This document shows, in pieces, positions 32,889 to 45,243 of a DNA stretch of 64,000 bases (positions are counted from its first letter, which is position 1; every line of letters begins with the position of its first letter). The stretch is from Zygaena filipendulae (lineage: Eukaryota > Arthropoda > Insecta > Lepidoptera > Zygaenidae): contig OU015675.1 of the NCBI GenBank assembly GCA_907165275.2, forward strand, positions 3,365,501 through 3,429,500. Direction: 5' to 3'. The notes below the pieces were generated by a model that saw only the letters and a list, made by a program, of their open reading frames with translations, was not told where the DNA came from and searched no databases. Made by a program: the position numbers and the translations under genes.

Positions 32889-33613
32889 TAAGCCGGTTAA
32901 TGTATCTGTTGGATGAATGAGTATTTAAAATCCAACTTGCTCATGTCACGGGAGGTCACGAAGAAAATTACAAACTGTACCATTTGTAATGCTAAACCAT
33001 TTATATTGCGGTTAATGTTACAGAAATGCTTGTTTTATTTCTGTTTTGATGAATAACGATAACATTGCATGCTATACTTACAATTGTTTTAACTGCACAG
33101 TTTAACTATACCTACAGTTGGCAAACGACTAGATAGGGTAATATTGCCGGGTGTGCGGGGAAGAGTCAAGATGGGAAATGAAAATAAGGTCAAGTCCTTT
33201 TGGGGTTAGAACCAAAGCTTTGGTATTACAGCAATAATGCTGAGAAGAGACCGGTTTAGAAACAGCGATCTATTTATGTTTTAATAATATGATGATGACG
33301 TGATTTCGAAAAAAACTCTTCATTTATGTATGTATGTCTTCAACAAAATTATGCAATATGTATGTATGTAACAAAAATATGTTGCTGTTAAATAAGAGAT
33401 TTATAACAAAAATACTGTAAGTGTGTATGTTCTTGTGTGATGACCATGGAGGACGACTGGAGAGCGTATGCGGGGGCAACCGCACTCACCGAACAAATGC
33501 TATTTGGAGCTTTTAGCAAATATTAGCGAATTTTTCCGTCATTCGAGTTGTTTCTATGGTCACGTACGCATGTCACGCGCTCTCGTTTTAAAGACAAAAA
33601 AAACCTAAAAACA

Positions 33614-33693
33614 ATGCCTATTTGTCCAATTAAATGGTGTGAAAAGTGCAGTGCCACTTCAAGTTACACAAAGGATGGCATAAAATATCACAA
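33614..33693 (+). pseudogene. THAP-domain first exon of the P-like transposase
   Basis: ATG, then MPICPIKWCEKCSATSSY and TKDGIKYH, then a GTAAGT donor at 33694. Two Cys (positions 4 and 9) and the aromatic-H-K end fit the first half of a C2CH THAP zinc finger, where the intron commonly falls before the FP motif. The next exon, with the second Cys and His, was not found. The start lies 169 bp inside the left terminus, a reasonable leader. Confidence 0.65.
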
Positions 33694-34250
33694 GTAAGTG
33701 ATTTTCCATCCATTTTTGACAATTTGATATAAACATAAAAAAAAATGTAATTCCGAATTTCTAAAACAACCCCGTTGATGTCTTTCATGTTGTCTCTTTC
33801 TGATACGCGGATATGTACGTTAGCAAATCTCTCTTTCCTTCCTATAGTGCTGTCCGCAGCATCGTAACAAATTTCTATCGACACAATTTATAATTATCGA
33901 CAGTAATATTATAAAGACGAATGAACTCAAAAACTACTGAACCGGTTTCAAAAATTCTTTCACCATTGGAATGCTACATGATTCCTGAGTAACATAGGAT
34001 GTTTTTAACAGAGTTTCTGCGGGAGTTCCAAAGTTCACGCGGGTGAATCTTCGAAACGGTTAGACCGATTTTGACGGGACTTTCACTGGCAATTAGCTAA
34101 TGCTCTAAGGAGTAAATTAAAAAAGCTACTTTGGAGTTACTGCGGGAGTTTCAAAGCACACTTGGGTGAATTAACCGAAATGATTGGACCTATTTTGACA
34201 GAACTTTCACTGCTAATTAGCTGACATTATAAGGAGTAAATCATCATCCA

Positions 34251-34499
34251 AATTACTTAACAATCGTTGTTCTTAAATCTTTCGTGGGATACGATTTATT
34301 CCCAGATATAAACTTTCACCAATTTGAAATAGACTCTACAAATACAAATCACTTGGCTTCATGCGTAGCAAAAAAATATATTAATACCCGACTGACATTT
34401 ATTTTTAAAAACAATAAAAACGCAAAAGAGTATAGGGAACGTGCAGGAACTATAGGTGGCAGCACTAAATCGACAAAAGAGACACTATGCGGACAGTAG
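34251..34499 (+). pseudogene. Possible C-terminal fragment of the P-like transposase
   Basis: The open frame from about 34251 to the TAG at 34497-34499 encodes DLFPDINFHQFEIDSTNTNH, then ASCVAKKYINTRLTFIFKNN. The H-x2-S-x2-x-KKYINTRL pattern resembles the C-terminal end of THAP9/P transposases; this is a by-eye resemblance. Directly preceded by Helitron sequence. Confidence 0.4.
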
Positions 34500-34545
34500 A
34501 GGAAACTTATTAAATCTGTCATCGTGCTTCCGGAAGGAAGATAAT

Positions 34546-34601
34546 AATTGAAGAGATAGTTTTGTTTTCATAATTATGTAAACAAAACTATCTCCTCAAT
34601 T
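34546..34601. repeat. Hairpin inside the P-like element
   Basis: Arms of about 24 nt beginning AATTGAAGAGATAGTTTTG with two mismatches, small loop. Confidence 0.75.
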
Positions 34602-34783
34602 AGGTATATTATATTTTTGAATAGGTATGATAAAGGTTATAAAATATGGGTTCCGGTCTATCTATATCTAGGTATACAAAAACTGTAGAGAGGTCAATTC
34701 TGTACATTGAATATAATATATTCAAAATTAATATTGGAGGATGAATGGTGATCGGTACTGATGCTAAAAAAGCAATCAGTAAA

Positions 34784-35183
34784 TTTTTTGTCTGTCTGTC
34801 TGTATATGCACGCATGGGTCAAAAACTAGTGAAGGGATTTTAACCAAACTTGGTACGATTGTAGTCCATACTCCTGGACAGCTAGTTTATAGGCTATAAA
34901 ATTATTATAATATCATTTATAATAATAAATATATAACATAACGCTAAGAAACATAGGAGCTGAACAGTGAAGATAAATTTGAAGCAAGTCGGATGAAAAT
35001 GCGCTTTCGAGCTCTTATCCTCACATACGTTTACTCAATCACGCAAAAACGACTGAACGGATTTGGATGAAATTTGACGTGCACGTTGCAGGGGTACAGA
35101 GAAGCACATAGGGTACTTTTTATCCCGGGATTCATGCGGGAACTCCGAAATTATCGCGGGTGAAACCGCGAGGCACAGCTAGT
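34784..35183 (+). mobile_element. Helitron(s) nested in the P-like element
   Basis: (TGTC)n at about 34790 and a decayed copy, then a better copy at about 34995-35183 with CAGGGGTACAG, CCGGGATTCATGCGGGAACT, a hairpin and CTAG before T. Confidence 0.75.
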
Positions 35184-35379
35184 CATCATCAATAATATAA
35201 TAATTAATGATCGTCAGTGGCCAAAATATGTCAAAAGGTTAAAAGCTTTCGAGACCGGCCATGTATCGGAGGTTGAAGAGATGAGGATGAGGAGGATGAT
35301 CTAATGAAGATCATGAGGCTGTGAAAACTGGTAAAATTGTCACACAAACTAAAATATCCAATGTTTACGATAAGAAAAT

Positions 35380-35563
35380 AATCCTTACTAATATTATAAA
35401 TGCGAAAGTGAGTTTTTGTTTGTTTACTTGTTTGTTTGTTATGCTTTTATGCCTTAACGGCACAACCGATCATCGTGAAATTTTCCATACAAGTTTTCAG
35501 GGGGTTTATTTACTACTAGCTGTTCGGAATTCCTGAACTCCGGACTGTCCGGAACTCCGAACA
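35380..35563 (+). mobile_element. 5' Helitron half followed by a GGAACTCC palindrome
   Basis: TCCTTACTAATATTATAAAT after an A at the head; the 3' half is replaced after GGGGTTTATT. 35521-35563 folds: TGTTCGGAATTCC against GGAACTCCGAACA. Confidence 0.65.
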
Positions 35564-36737
35564 GTAAATAATTTTCTGAATTCCCTTTTCTTTTAATTTT
35601 TTTTTTGTTATTTTTTGTCTGTGTATTGATAGTTGATACATCCAGAAATACAACAATGAATTGTGATTAGCTAGAATAATAATTTTCACTAGTAAAATTA
35701 ATCCTTTTTACTTGTCATAAATTTCAATGGCAACTATCAATAGATTCGGATTGGCGACGCCAGTCGGCAGCACCGTCGTTGTGCACGTTCCCTATATACG
35801 TAAAAAATACTCTAAACTTATTCAATTTAAAAACCAGTGAATAGATTTTACAAAAAAAAAGAATTATATGTATCTAATTTGGTGCAGTCGTTTGGAAGTT
35901 ATGCGTTGACATACATTTCGCCGATTCATTTTTATAAATATAGAATTATAGATTATAGATGAACCGAGTTTTACGCACGTCTAGTTTCAAAATAAAGCTG
36001 TATTTTAACATTTTATCACCTGTATTATTGCAAAATCGAACTCGTAATCACATCGCAGACCAATCCCTAAACTAAATAGTAGTACTTCCATAACAGTGTG
36101 ACCTTACTTTTACCAATGAGAAGTCAAAAATTTGTCGATATCGATATTTTTTTTAGTTACTGTTTTTTTCAGCCCTAAAAGTGTTGTTTACTTTACGTCA
36201 GCCAATCGCACGCAGTGAATGTTGCCTCTGTCCCGCCGTAAATCAGTGAGAAGTGTTTAGAACAAAAATGCTCCGATGCGCTCTCCAGTCGTCCTCCATG
36301 GTGATGACAAATTAGTCTCGATGTCATCTGACAATCGACAGTCAAAACTTTTACATAACTGTCAATATTTCAACAAAACATTGAATTTATTAACATTCAA
36401 CTTACTTTCTTGGTCAGAACGATAGAAACCTTAGTTTATAAATAAATAATCGTTTACTATAAGACTAACTGATTTTATTTACTAAGTAACTTAAGAAACG
36501 ATACGATTACATGTAAGACTTGTCCTAGCAGAATGTTCAAGCGGCAAGCTCATGAATAGAATTTCCAAATCGAATATTTTACAAGTTCAATATTTACATA
36601 ACATGAAAACCTGTGAAGTTATTATCATTATCAATAAAAATCTAAAGATAATCTGAAATAGGTACTATTTTATTTATTTTTTAAAGCAAATTAAAATTTA
36701 TTTCATGACTCAAAATAAACCGAAATATATTTAATAC

Positions 36738-36890
36738 CAGCTGTGCCCCGCGGTTTCATCCGCTTGAGTTTAGGGATCAGGAACCTTTGCGGACACAGGC
36801 AAAATAACCCGCCAAAGTTTCATCACAATCGGACCAATGGTTTCGAAACGCATAGAGAACAGACATACAAAGATTCATTTTTATTTATAA
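36738..36890 (-). mobile_element. Helitron copy, reversed
   Basis: CAGCTGTGCCCCGCGGTTTC at the 3' end, then the ACCAATGGTTTCGAAAC body variant. The open frame through it is fortuitous. Confidence 0.6.
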
Positions 36891-37154
36891 AGATTTACAC
36901 TCAGACAAATTATTATATATGGTATTTCATTGTTTCAATTCAAGAATTCAAAATTATAATCGATTAAGAGCGGCGATGATGAAACGATGCTAGAAACAGG
37001 GGACTGTCATAGGCTAAATAGAACTTAGGTCGAAATGGGCGTTAATTATCGGATAGGTAGTAGGTATTGATTCTCGAGTGCTCGCTCCAAATGAGAACTC
37101 TACCATGGCACTTAAAAGCACCCGTCACCGTTACACTAGTTCAACATACAAATA

Positions 37155-37330
37155 TTAGACACCAGCCGTTCCCCGTAATAATTCCGGAATAAAATTACTC
37201 TATGTCCTTTTTTGGACACCTGTAAATGAGTACGCAAAATTTCATTTGGTTCCATTAGCGTAAATTTTAGTTCCCGCAGAAATTCTGGGACAAAAAGTAC
37301 CCTAGGTCCTTTTCTGTTAAAACGACATAA
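37155..37330 (-). mobile_element. Two partial reversed Helitrons
   Basis: AATTCCGGAATAAAATTACT...GTCCTTTT and, repeated, GCAGAAATTCTGGGAC...GGTCCTTTT. Confidence 0.5.
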
Positions 37331-37579
37331 ACCCATCGAGTTGGAGCTCGTTTAGGTAGAGACCTAAAGAGAGAGAGTTTTGACCAGAGAGAGGGTCAAC
37401 ACTCTGGACAAGTACTCTGGTTCAAGATGATTGCTTCTTATAGTTAGTTCAATTTACTGTTAAAGTGTGTTTGTTAGTATATTTTAACTATTTGAACTTA
37501 TGTTATGTTGGAATTCCTACTGCATAAATAAAAAAAGGTACCTACAGATCTACTTTGCAGTGTTTATACAATGGCCATG

Positions 37580-37860
37580 ATGACCAAATTTTAATTTTTA
37601 GACCCCCTCTTGTAGATTAATAAAAAGTATTGGACACGTATTTTTCCTTTTTTAACGTAATCAAAAAATGACTGCGATATCTTGAGTTGAAATTTCGTGT
37701 GACGTCACACCTAGGTGCACTTTATACTTAGTTATGACGTCGCGAAATCCCACTCCTAAAACGTGTCTATTATTTTGTTTACTAACTAACGGACTAAATA
37801 GAATTTTGAATTTTTATTTATAGCTTGTCATCATACCCATACGTAAAAGTTTTTCCATAT
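37580..37860 (-). mobile_element. TGACGTCA foldback MITE, copy C
   Basis: Reverse relative to copies A and B. GTGACGTCAC at 37699-37708 is kept; the other site reads ATGACGTCGC at about 37733. Confidence 0.65.
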
Positions 37861-37878
37861 CAATGGAAAAACTTTTAC
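37843..37878. repeat. Perfect 16-bp-arm hairpin
   Basis: GTAAAAGTTTTTCCAT, loop ATCA, then the exact inverse. It sits at the edge of copy C. Confidence 0.85.
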
Positions 37879-38568
37879 CTACATTCTGTCTCATAGAGAT
37901 GTCATTTTAAAAACTGATATTTACTGTCGCATCTACATAAGGACTACATTCGTTTTTCTAATAGTAAAAGGTAACCGCAACCTTCGTCATTTAAGATTCC
38001 AAAACATCCCTTGTTAAGGCGGTCAGAATCATTTAGGTACAGAAAAACCTTTTCTAGCATCGATTTATACATCATTATTATTTTTTTATCGTAGCGAAAG
38101 CACCTATTAAAATGGATTTTCGCTCGGAATGCGTCCTTATATAGGTTTATAGCTCTCCAATTAAGTCAAAGGAGTCTCGTTAGACAGAAAAGGATAAAAA
38201 GTTTCTGGTCATTTGCCTTTGGGGCCGACTTCACGGAGTAATTGAATTTAATTTGTGCTTCATTTTTTTTAATCCGCCCGTATCAGTGAACCTTCTGCCC
38301 TTGCAAAAGGGACAATGTGTTTGAAATAATTCGTTTCTCGTCCGCTGAAGATATTATGTCTCAGTCGGAATAATATTATACATAACAAAAACATAAAATA
38401 TAGTAGATATGTATGTCAATGTACCTACACGATGTATATCCAGCTCTATATATGTAGATAAAAAAATAAACACACAGTGCCACAAATTATACTCTTAAAA
38501 ATTTAGCTCTCTTTTGTCATAAACAAAGATTATGTTTTATATTTGAAAAGAAAATTACAAAAAAATAA

Positions 38569-38895
38569 CAATGGGTATGTGGACTACTTTTGAAAATCAA
38601 AATTCTAATTAGTCCGTCAGTTAGAAAAAAAAAACAAAAGACACGTATTTTTTGCTTTTTCAAATAAATTAAAATATACAGAGATAAAGCGTATTAAAGT
38701 TTAGGGTGTGGGGGTCGTGACGTCACTAACCGCTAAAACCGCCATACAAACAGTCAGAATAGTGACGTCACGCGAAATTTCAACTCAATATATCGCCGTT
38801 ATTTTTGGTTTACGTAAAAAAAGAAAAAATACGTGTCCAATATTTTTTAATAATCTATTTACAAGACGGACTAAAAAATAAAAATTAATCAACAT
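38569..38895 (+). mobile_element. TGACGTCA foldback MITE, copy B
   Basis: Aligns along its length with copy A. GTGACGTCAC is at 38717-38726 and 38762-38771, with the same 45-bp spacing as in copy A to within 2 bp. Confidence 0.75.
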
Positions 38896-41080
38896 GCCTA
38901 TTGATTGTATTACTTCGTTAAATAGTTTCAGTTATAATTCTTATTAGAAATAATACAAAATAATTGATCAACAGCTTGCAAATTAAGGTCTAACTCAGTC
39001 ACAATTGATGTCCTTTGTCTTTTTTTTTCTTAAATATTTTTTGATTGATGTGAACCGCCCGAACTGCCCAACACTAATGTAGACGTCGCGTGACAAATCA
39101 TAGTTCTACATCATACCTAATAACATTCATCATGTCATCAATTTCAGGCATATTGTATAAATTGCGTTTTATCCTCTTTTGCGTAATCTAATTTTGCTAG
39201 AGTTAGTCTTTTTGATCGACCGATCGATTCTATCCTCCTTTCACCTAGGTATTTTACCTTTGGAGTAGAATTTCCGGTTGTTTAATTCTTAAAATATTTA
39301 GGGTATTACTAATCGATCGAGGGTCATTAAATTTGGTAAGAATTAACGAGTACGGGTAAAAACCGAAAGCCGTAACACGGGTTGTTTCTTCTAAAAGTCA
39401 GATTAGACATTCAGTTGGTAGGATGGTCGAACTGAGTTGCAGCGCAAATAAAAAAAAATCATTGAAAGCCAAGTTTAGCCGACCCTACTCATGTACCCGT
39501 ACATAATTGATTTATTAACTCTAAGCTACTTTGAATTTACGAGTACTTTGATGTCTACATCCGCCCTTAGAGATTTCGATAAATTTCTATAGAAAATTTA
39601 TTTCAAAACATCTGCAGCTTTAAGGTTTAAAGACTAATTGACTTATTTAAGAACTAGCTGTGCCCCACGGTTTCACTCGCGTGAAAAGTTTGTAACAACT
39701 TTTTTTCCCGACATCCGATTTGAATGAAACAAAGCCTATATGTAGTTCCAAGTTAAGCTTAATCTACCTGTGAAAACCGCATGACAATCCGTTCAGTAGA
39801 TGCGGAGATTATCGCGAACAGACAGACAGACAGACAGACAGAAAATATTTTTTGTGATTGGTTACTCTTCGTTTATCGTCCCCTGTCAATTTTAGGTAGG
39901 TAATAATATTCAATGTACAGAATCGCGGATTTTACTCTTTTATTAAAGTTTAGATCTCACTTCCAATTGGCTATTGTAGCAATCAAAGTTGAAATAACTA
40001 TAAAATTGTGGGGTTTAATTAAAGTTCTATAAATGATTCCATTTTAGTCACATTTTCGAAAACAATGAGGGATTTCTAGATTAAATCTGATCTGACTATT
40101 CTTATTTAAATTTTACTCAGATTAGTTTAATTACTCGGGTTAGTTGGGAAACAGTAAGTACCGGGATCAAAATATCGTGTAATATGTTTACCCAGGACGT
40201 AAGCTACAAACTAAGTTTATTTTTGAGTCATGCGTTGACAGACACAAACAGACCCGTAACAAATCTACCAAATGGATTGACCGCCAAGTATGGCATAATA
40301 TTCAGTACGAACATATTTCTTTAGGTACAAAGTATTCTTCAGAATATGAATCTTCTTATGAGGCCCATAGTGAGCGACCACGTCTCAGTAACGTAAGTCT
40401 ATTAATTTATGCGTATTATTTACATAAAAATTCACGTGGGTGAAACTGCGGGCACCAGCTAGTTTACAAATATAGGACAGATCTCTTTGGTAGGTTTTAG
40501 GACAACAACGAAAATTGGTGAAAAATAAAAATATCTATTTCAGGCATAATTTTGCGATACCTACCTGCATAAATATATATTAAAATATACGTATATACCT
40601 ACCATAACTTTTAAATACAATTTTGGATCTAGGTTCCATGGTTTATGATCAATGTATGTATTTTTTTACTATATATATATGCATTGTTACTATCTATATG
40701 TTTCTAAATAAACTAACCTAAAATAAATTTTATATGTAATACCATTTTTGCATATAAATGTGTCCTTTTATTCTCTGAAGCCTAATATTACTATCGTTGA
40801 ACGAAATCTCGGGTCTGAGAAAGCCTAAAACGCAGTCTTCTTCACGTTTCAGTGGTAACGAATCGACAATAAAGGTATGGTATAAAGGTGTAGTAATATA
40901 TACATCCATGGCCGCCTGAAGTACGATTGTCGTTTTTAACTCAGCGAGTTTAATAGAAATTACATTGAAGGTAATTCATCATTAAACACAATAATAAGTA
41001 GAAAATTGAGTAGATTTGAGGAAGCTTACTTATAAATACCTTTATTTATAATACACCTTCAAAAAACGAGCCTTCTCCTT
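38896..41080. other. Intergenic, AT-rich
   Basis: A reversed Helitron at 39654-39845, ending in a (GACA)n run at about 39822-39842, and a Helitron 3' fragment at about 40424-40463. Otherwise nothing recognised. Confidence 0.5.
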
Positions 41081-41084
41081 TCTT

Positions 41085-41200
41085 AAAGGTCGGCAACGCA
41101 CCTGCATGCCGTCTGGTGTTGCAGATGTCTATGGGCGGCGGTAATCACTCACCATCAGGTGTGCCTGCACCTGCCCGTTTGCCCCCTATGACATAAAAAA
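41085..41200 (+). mobile_element. LINE 3' end, second copy
   Basis: GGTCGGCAACGCACCTGCAT, TGGTGTTGCAGATGTC, CACCATCAGGTGTG, poly(A). Nearly identical in block order to 8897-9068, so a true tail rather than a chance match. Confidence 0.75.
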
Positions 41201-41953
41201 AAATTATAAAGTCTACGATCAAAAAAAGAGGAAAGTACGTGTGGTATTTATAATAACTATTAAAACGATTAAAAAAATTCTTTCATTTTCAGTTAGGTTA
41301 GGTTACATTATATAGTATTTCGTTCATTTATTTCATTTATTATAAGGTTATCCGCCTTTGATGAAGCTATAAAATTATTAAAGAATAATGGAAATTTTGT
41401 AGAAAAATTACATTATTTCCAATACAAAAATTCATTTATTGCTACAAATGCTACATACTTCTTTCATATTTTGGACGTCAATTTTTTTCATGTCAAGTTT
41501 TCATGTGTAGAGGGTGCCTACTTATTTCACACAAATAGGCCAACGATAAAGTTCTATTGTTGCACGAGTATTTTCATGAATCAAGTTTTAACCTTCGCGA
41601 AACCAAAGCTACCTATGCAAATATAGGACAGCTGACTTGAATAGGGCACTTTGCTACCAAAAATGACTTCTTTTGTCGTTCACAACAATGCATGATTTAT
41701 TATCGGACAACGTCGTGTAGTCGTGACCCCGAATGCGTCTTTAAACGCAGCGATATCGTGATGATGTTGATGGAAGAAGTGGCACTTCTCTTAAACATAA
41801 GCTGTTCACCGAAGTTTCTTCCACATCATTTGGAAAACCAGCTGGAGAACTCTCCGTACAAGAATAATGAACAGAAGAAGAAACGGCAATGTAGTCCCTA
41901 TAAATTACTGAATTCAACATCTGCACTACCTATACCTATACGTCATACATAAA

Positions 41954-42769
41954 CATAGCTGGGCACCGTTAATCAAATAGTTAACTTCGTTAATCGTTAA
42001 TCCGCTACAAGAAAAGTTAGCTTCGTTAAACGTTAAAGCGTTACATTTCGGAAGAATTAACGCAAGTTAACGTTAATCGTTAATCCGTTAAAATGTGTAA
42101 ATTGCATTTTTATATCGTTGCGTTAGTGAACTAATATAAACATGTTGGTTTAGGTTCTGGAAGTTAACAGGTTAGGAACAAAATAAAATCTCAAATGTGG
42201 CCATGGATTCTCATTAAGACCGCTGAAATCCGATTCCATGTCTTCCATGATATGGTTTTACTACCTACACTGCACAGTACACTTTTTCTACCTAACAAAA
42301 TTACACTGCACTCTTCTTTAACAACACGCAAATGATCACTGACAGTAATTTATATTTATAATAACAAACGAAACACTCGTCATTTGAAGCCGGCGCTAAA
42401 AGTACTGGAACGATTGAAGTTTGAAAGAAACAAACTCATCTCTTCGCAATTCATTTCTCACTCACACGCGCCAGCAAAATATATCAAGTTTTGTTTTTGT
42501 TTCACTCGCTCTCACGCGCCACCCGGCGGCCGGCACTTGTCGTTTCATATTCATACTAAACTTGTCTGAACCTGTTTTTCACGCCACGCCGCGGTGCTGT
42601 GCGGTAAATAGTTGGCATTGGATTAACGATTAACGGACTTCTGTATGTTAACGGAAGTTAACGTGTCCGTTAACATTTTTAAAAGTTAACTTAAAAGTTA
42701 ATCCGTTAATCAAAATGTTAACTTCGTTAATTAACGATTAACGGATTAACGAGTTAATGCCCAGCTATG
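41954..42769. mobile_element. 816-bp hAT-type element, exact 8-bp duplication
   Basis: TIR CATAGCTGGGCA/TGCCCAGCTATG. TACATAAA at 41946-41953 and 42770-42777. Both subterminal regions are dense in GTTAA/TTAAC blocks (for example GTTAATCGTTAATCC). The interior is more GC-rich and shows no transposase. Confidence 0.9.
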
Positions 42770-42777
42770 TACATAAA

Positions 42778-44220
42778 GTATTTTGTGACAATTTGTATAG
42801 CTTTGGGTCATCAATAAATACGTATACTGTACAAATTTGAAGACAAGCTTCTACGGATTGGCTGTAAGACCCGTGTGATAGTGACAGCAATTTGTCTCCG
42901 TTTCGACCCTTCGGGTATGAAACCCTGAACAGTATAGGTACATAGGTAATATTGGTGATTCAGAACAATATGTTCATCTGTGTGCCAAACAACCAAATCA
43001 AATATTGTCTTCTAACTTACCTACTACCTCTTAAAATACGACAATCAAAACATATCATATTTATTATTTCACTTTAGTAAGTACCTATTTAACTGATATC
43101 TGTTTTTCTATCACAATGTTTGGACATTTAGATTTAGTTAGAAACGAATACAGTTCGTATTCATATGAATATAACAGATGGTGAATACTAAATATAATTT
43201 GATTTAGTAACTTATTTATGCGTGAGTTTTTTACTTGGAGTCGAACATCTGAAAATGGCAAGATCTTATGATCTTTGACGTACATTACAAGCTCAGAAGC
43301 CATTGTAAGTCTTTACGATGGAGGTGCGAAGGTTTATGGGTATATTCTATTATTAAATTTCTAACTGAGAGAATAATAATATGTAAATTGGCAATGTGAA
43401 ATAATTTGAAAAAAAAAAGATAATTTTTTAATCAATTTTACTCAGAGCTTTTATGAAAATTTATTGGGTAATAAAGATCAGATGCCAGCTGTTTTGAGCG
43501 TAGTTGAAGAAAAGAATTTAGATAGGAGGCTCGTGTTAAAAAAATCATAAAATTAACTAGGTACCTACTACAATTTTTTTACTGCGTCGTCAGGTATATT
43601 TAGTACCTATATTTTGCGTTGCACTTATAGGTAGATCTTTTATTATTATTATTTTAGTGTTTACCTATAACAATAACAATTATTAATAACAGATACAAAG
43701 TATGGATTTTTTTGCTGCATATGTTAAATGAAATAAGTATATTTTTAAAGATTACATAATATTATGATCGATTTCAGGCTGTATTCATAAATAAGTGTTT
43801 TAGAGTTTTCCTAAGACAACGCTTACCAAATAATTCTTAAACCAAAAAACAAAAAAGAGCATCAGAATGACTTACTCACCTACGTCGCGGATCCAAGACG
43901 ACTCTTCATAATATTCATCTAACTGAGTATTGATATTCTGCGTGAGGATCGTAAACAACGGAAAAAAAATATAATATGATATAATAAACATGAATAATTG
44001 AAGTGGCGAAAGTCGTTCGCGTTAAATCGAGCAGAAAACATTTCCCCATAGCTCCAAGTTATGATGGAGCCCTTAAATAGGTGGGTTTCTTATTAGCGTA
44101 CATATACGAGTCAATATAACTGTATCCATTATAAGTTGTAGAACAGTTTGGATGATATCTTTAAGAGCTTTTTTGTTACAAAAATAAATCTCCTTACACA
44201 TTATAAAACAAAGTCCTCTG
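42778..44220. other. Intergenic, no feature
   Basis: AT-rich; no coding, splice or repeat signal I can support. Confidence 0.45.
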
Positions 44221-44221
44221 C

Positions 44222-44480
44222 CGCGTCTGTCTATCTGTCTGTCTATTCGCGATAAACTCAAAAACTACTAAACGGATTTTCATGCGATTCTCACCAAGAG
44301 AATAATTTGTCAAAGTTTTGTGTTAATCGGTTGAAATATAACTATAATTATAATTGTTACGCTTTCACGTGTTACCGACTTAACCGATCAACACGAAATG
44401 AATGCACGCACTTTTTATCCCGGAATTCTCGCGGGAACTCCGAAATTAACGTGGCTGAAACCGTGGGGAACAGATAGTTT
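44222..44480 (+). mobile_element. Composite Helitron
   Basis: (CTGT)n and ACTACTAAACGGATTTTCATG head variant, then GTTACGCTTTCACG...CCGGAATTCTCGCGGGAACT and AACAGATAG (mutated CTAG). Confidence 0.65.
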
Positions 44481-45024
44481 TTAAAAACATAATTTTAACA
44501 AAAAAAATTCAAACCGACTTCAAAACACGAAAATGCACTAAAAATTAAAAAATAACAAAATACCGATTAATTCCGAAAGACAAAAATGCTCGTAATATGT
44601 ATAAAAGTGGGAACATTTTAAAGTTTTTCGTTAATATTTTAAATTAGTACTTATAGATGTACCTATAAGATTTTAAAATGTAACGTCATGAAACTCAGGA
44701 CCCCTTCCACCCCCTGTCACACATTTCGTCGACCCCCTCCTTCCCCGTGTGACGTACGTAGGTACTAACTGACTTACTATTATATTATGATCATAACAAA
44801 TCGATACCTAATTATTTTGTGGCTACTTCCAAAACGCTTTGTTTATGGCCCCGCGCAAAGATAACCGCGTCACTTGACAATAGACGTCAGGATAAAATAG
44901 GTCGTTTATTTTCTCAATAAGAAACTTACTTATTATTACTCAGTCTGATTTTTGACAGGTCCAAAATTATTATTTACGCATACTGTTATACATATTATTA
45001 TAAGTGCTTTGTAACGATGTTACA

Positions 45025-45243
45025 CGGCCGCACTCTGCAGTGTCGTTTTAATGATTACTTAAATTTAAGTAATTAACATGAATTACTTAATTTTGGGTAG
45101 TTAATGTTAATTGGCGTACCTATAACTAAGTGCAACTTAGTAAGTTAAATGTCAATTAACATTAATTTAATGAACGTCTATGAGCGCAGCAGCAAATCTT
45201 TACTTAAAATAAGTAATCATTAAAACGACATTGAGTGCAGCCG
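45025..45243. mobile_element. Palindromic MITE, older subfamily
   Basis: CGGCCGCACTC at the left, GAGTGCAGCCG at the right, arms with TTTTAATGATTACTTAAA. It matches the outer, not the inner, element at 14699. ATA follows the right end. Confidence 0.75.

Larger units (their letters stand above)
33445..36300 (+). mobile_element. P-superfamily DNA transposon relic (2856 bp)
   Basis: Termini CATGGAGGACGACTGGAG and its exact reverse complement match for about 22 bp. GTGATGAC is duplicated exactly at 33437-33444 and 36301-36308. CA...TG ends with 8-bp duplications fit P elements (and hAT). A short exon at 33614-33693 encodes the start of a THAP domain, which decides for P/THAP9-like. The middle is largely replaced by Helitron insertions (about 33898-34250, 34784-35183, 35380-35525), so it cannot be autonomous as read. 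Confidence 0.8.

Noticed and set aside
33445..36300. hAT element (also 8-bp duplication)
   Set aside because: Possible by duplication length, but the THAP-like first exon inside the left end favours the P superfamily.
41692..41952. 86-residue frame before the hAT element
   Set aside because: Low complexity, no homology recognised, ends at the transposon insertion.
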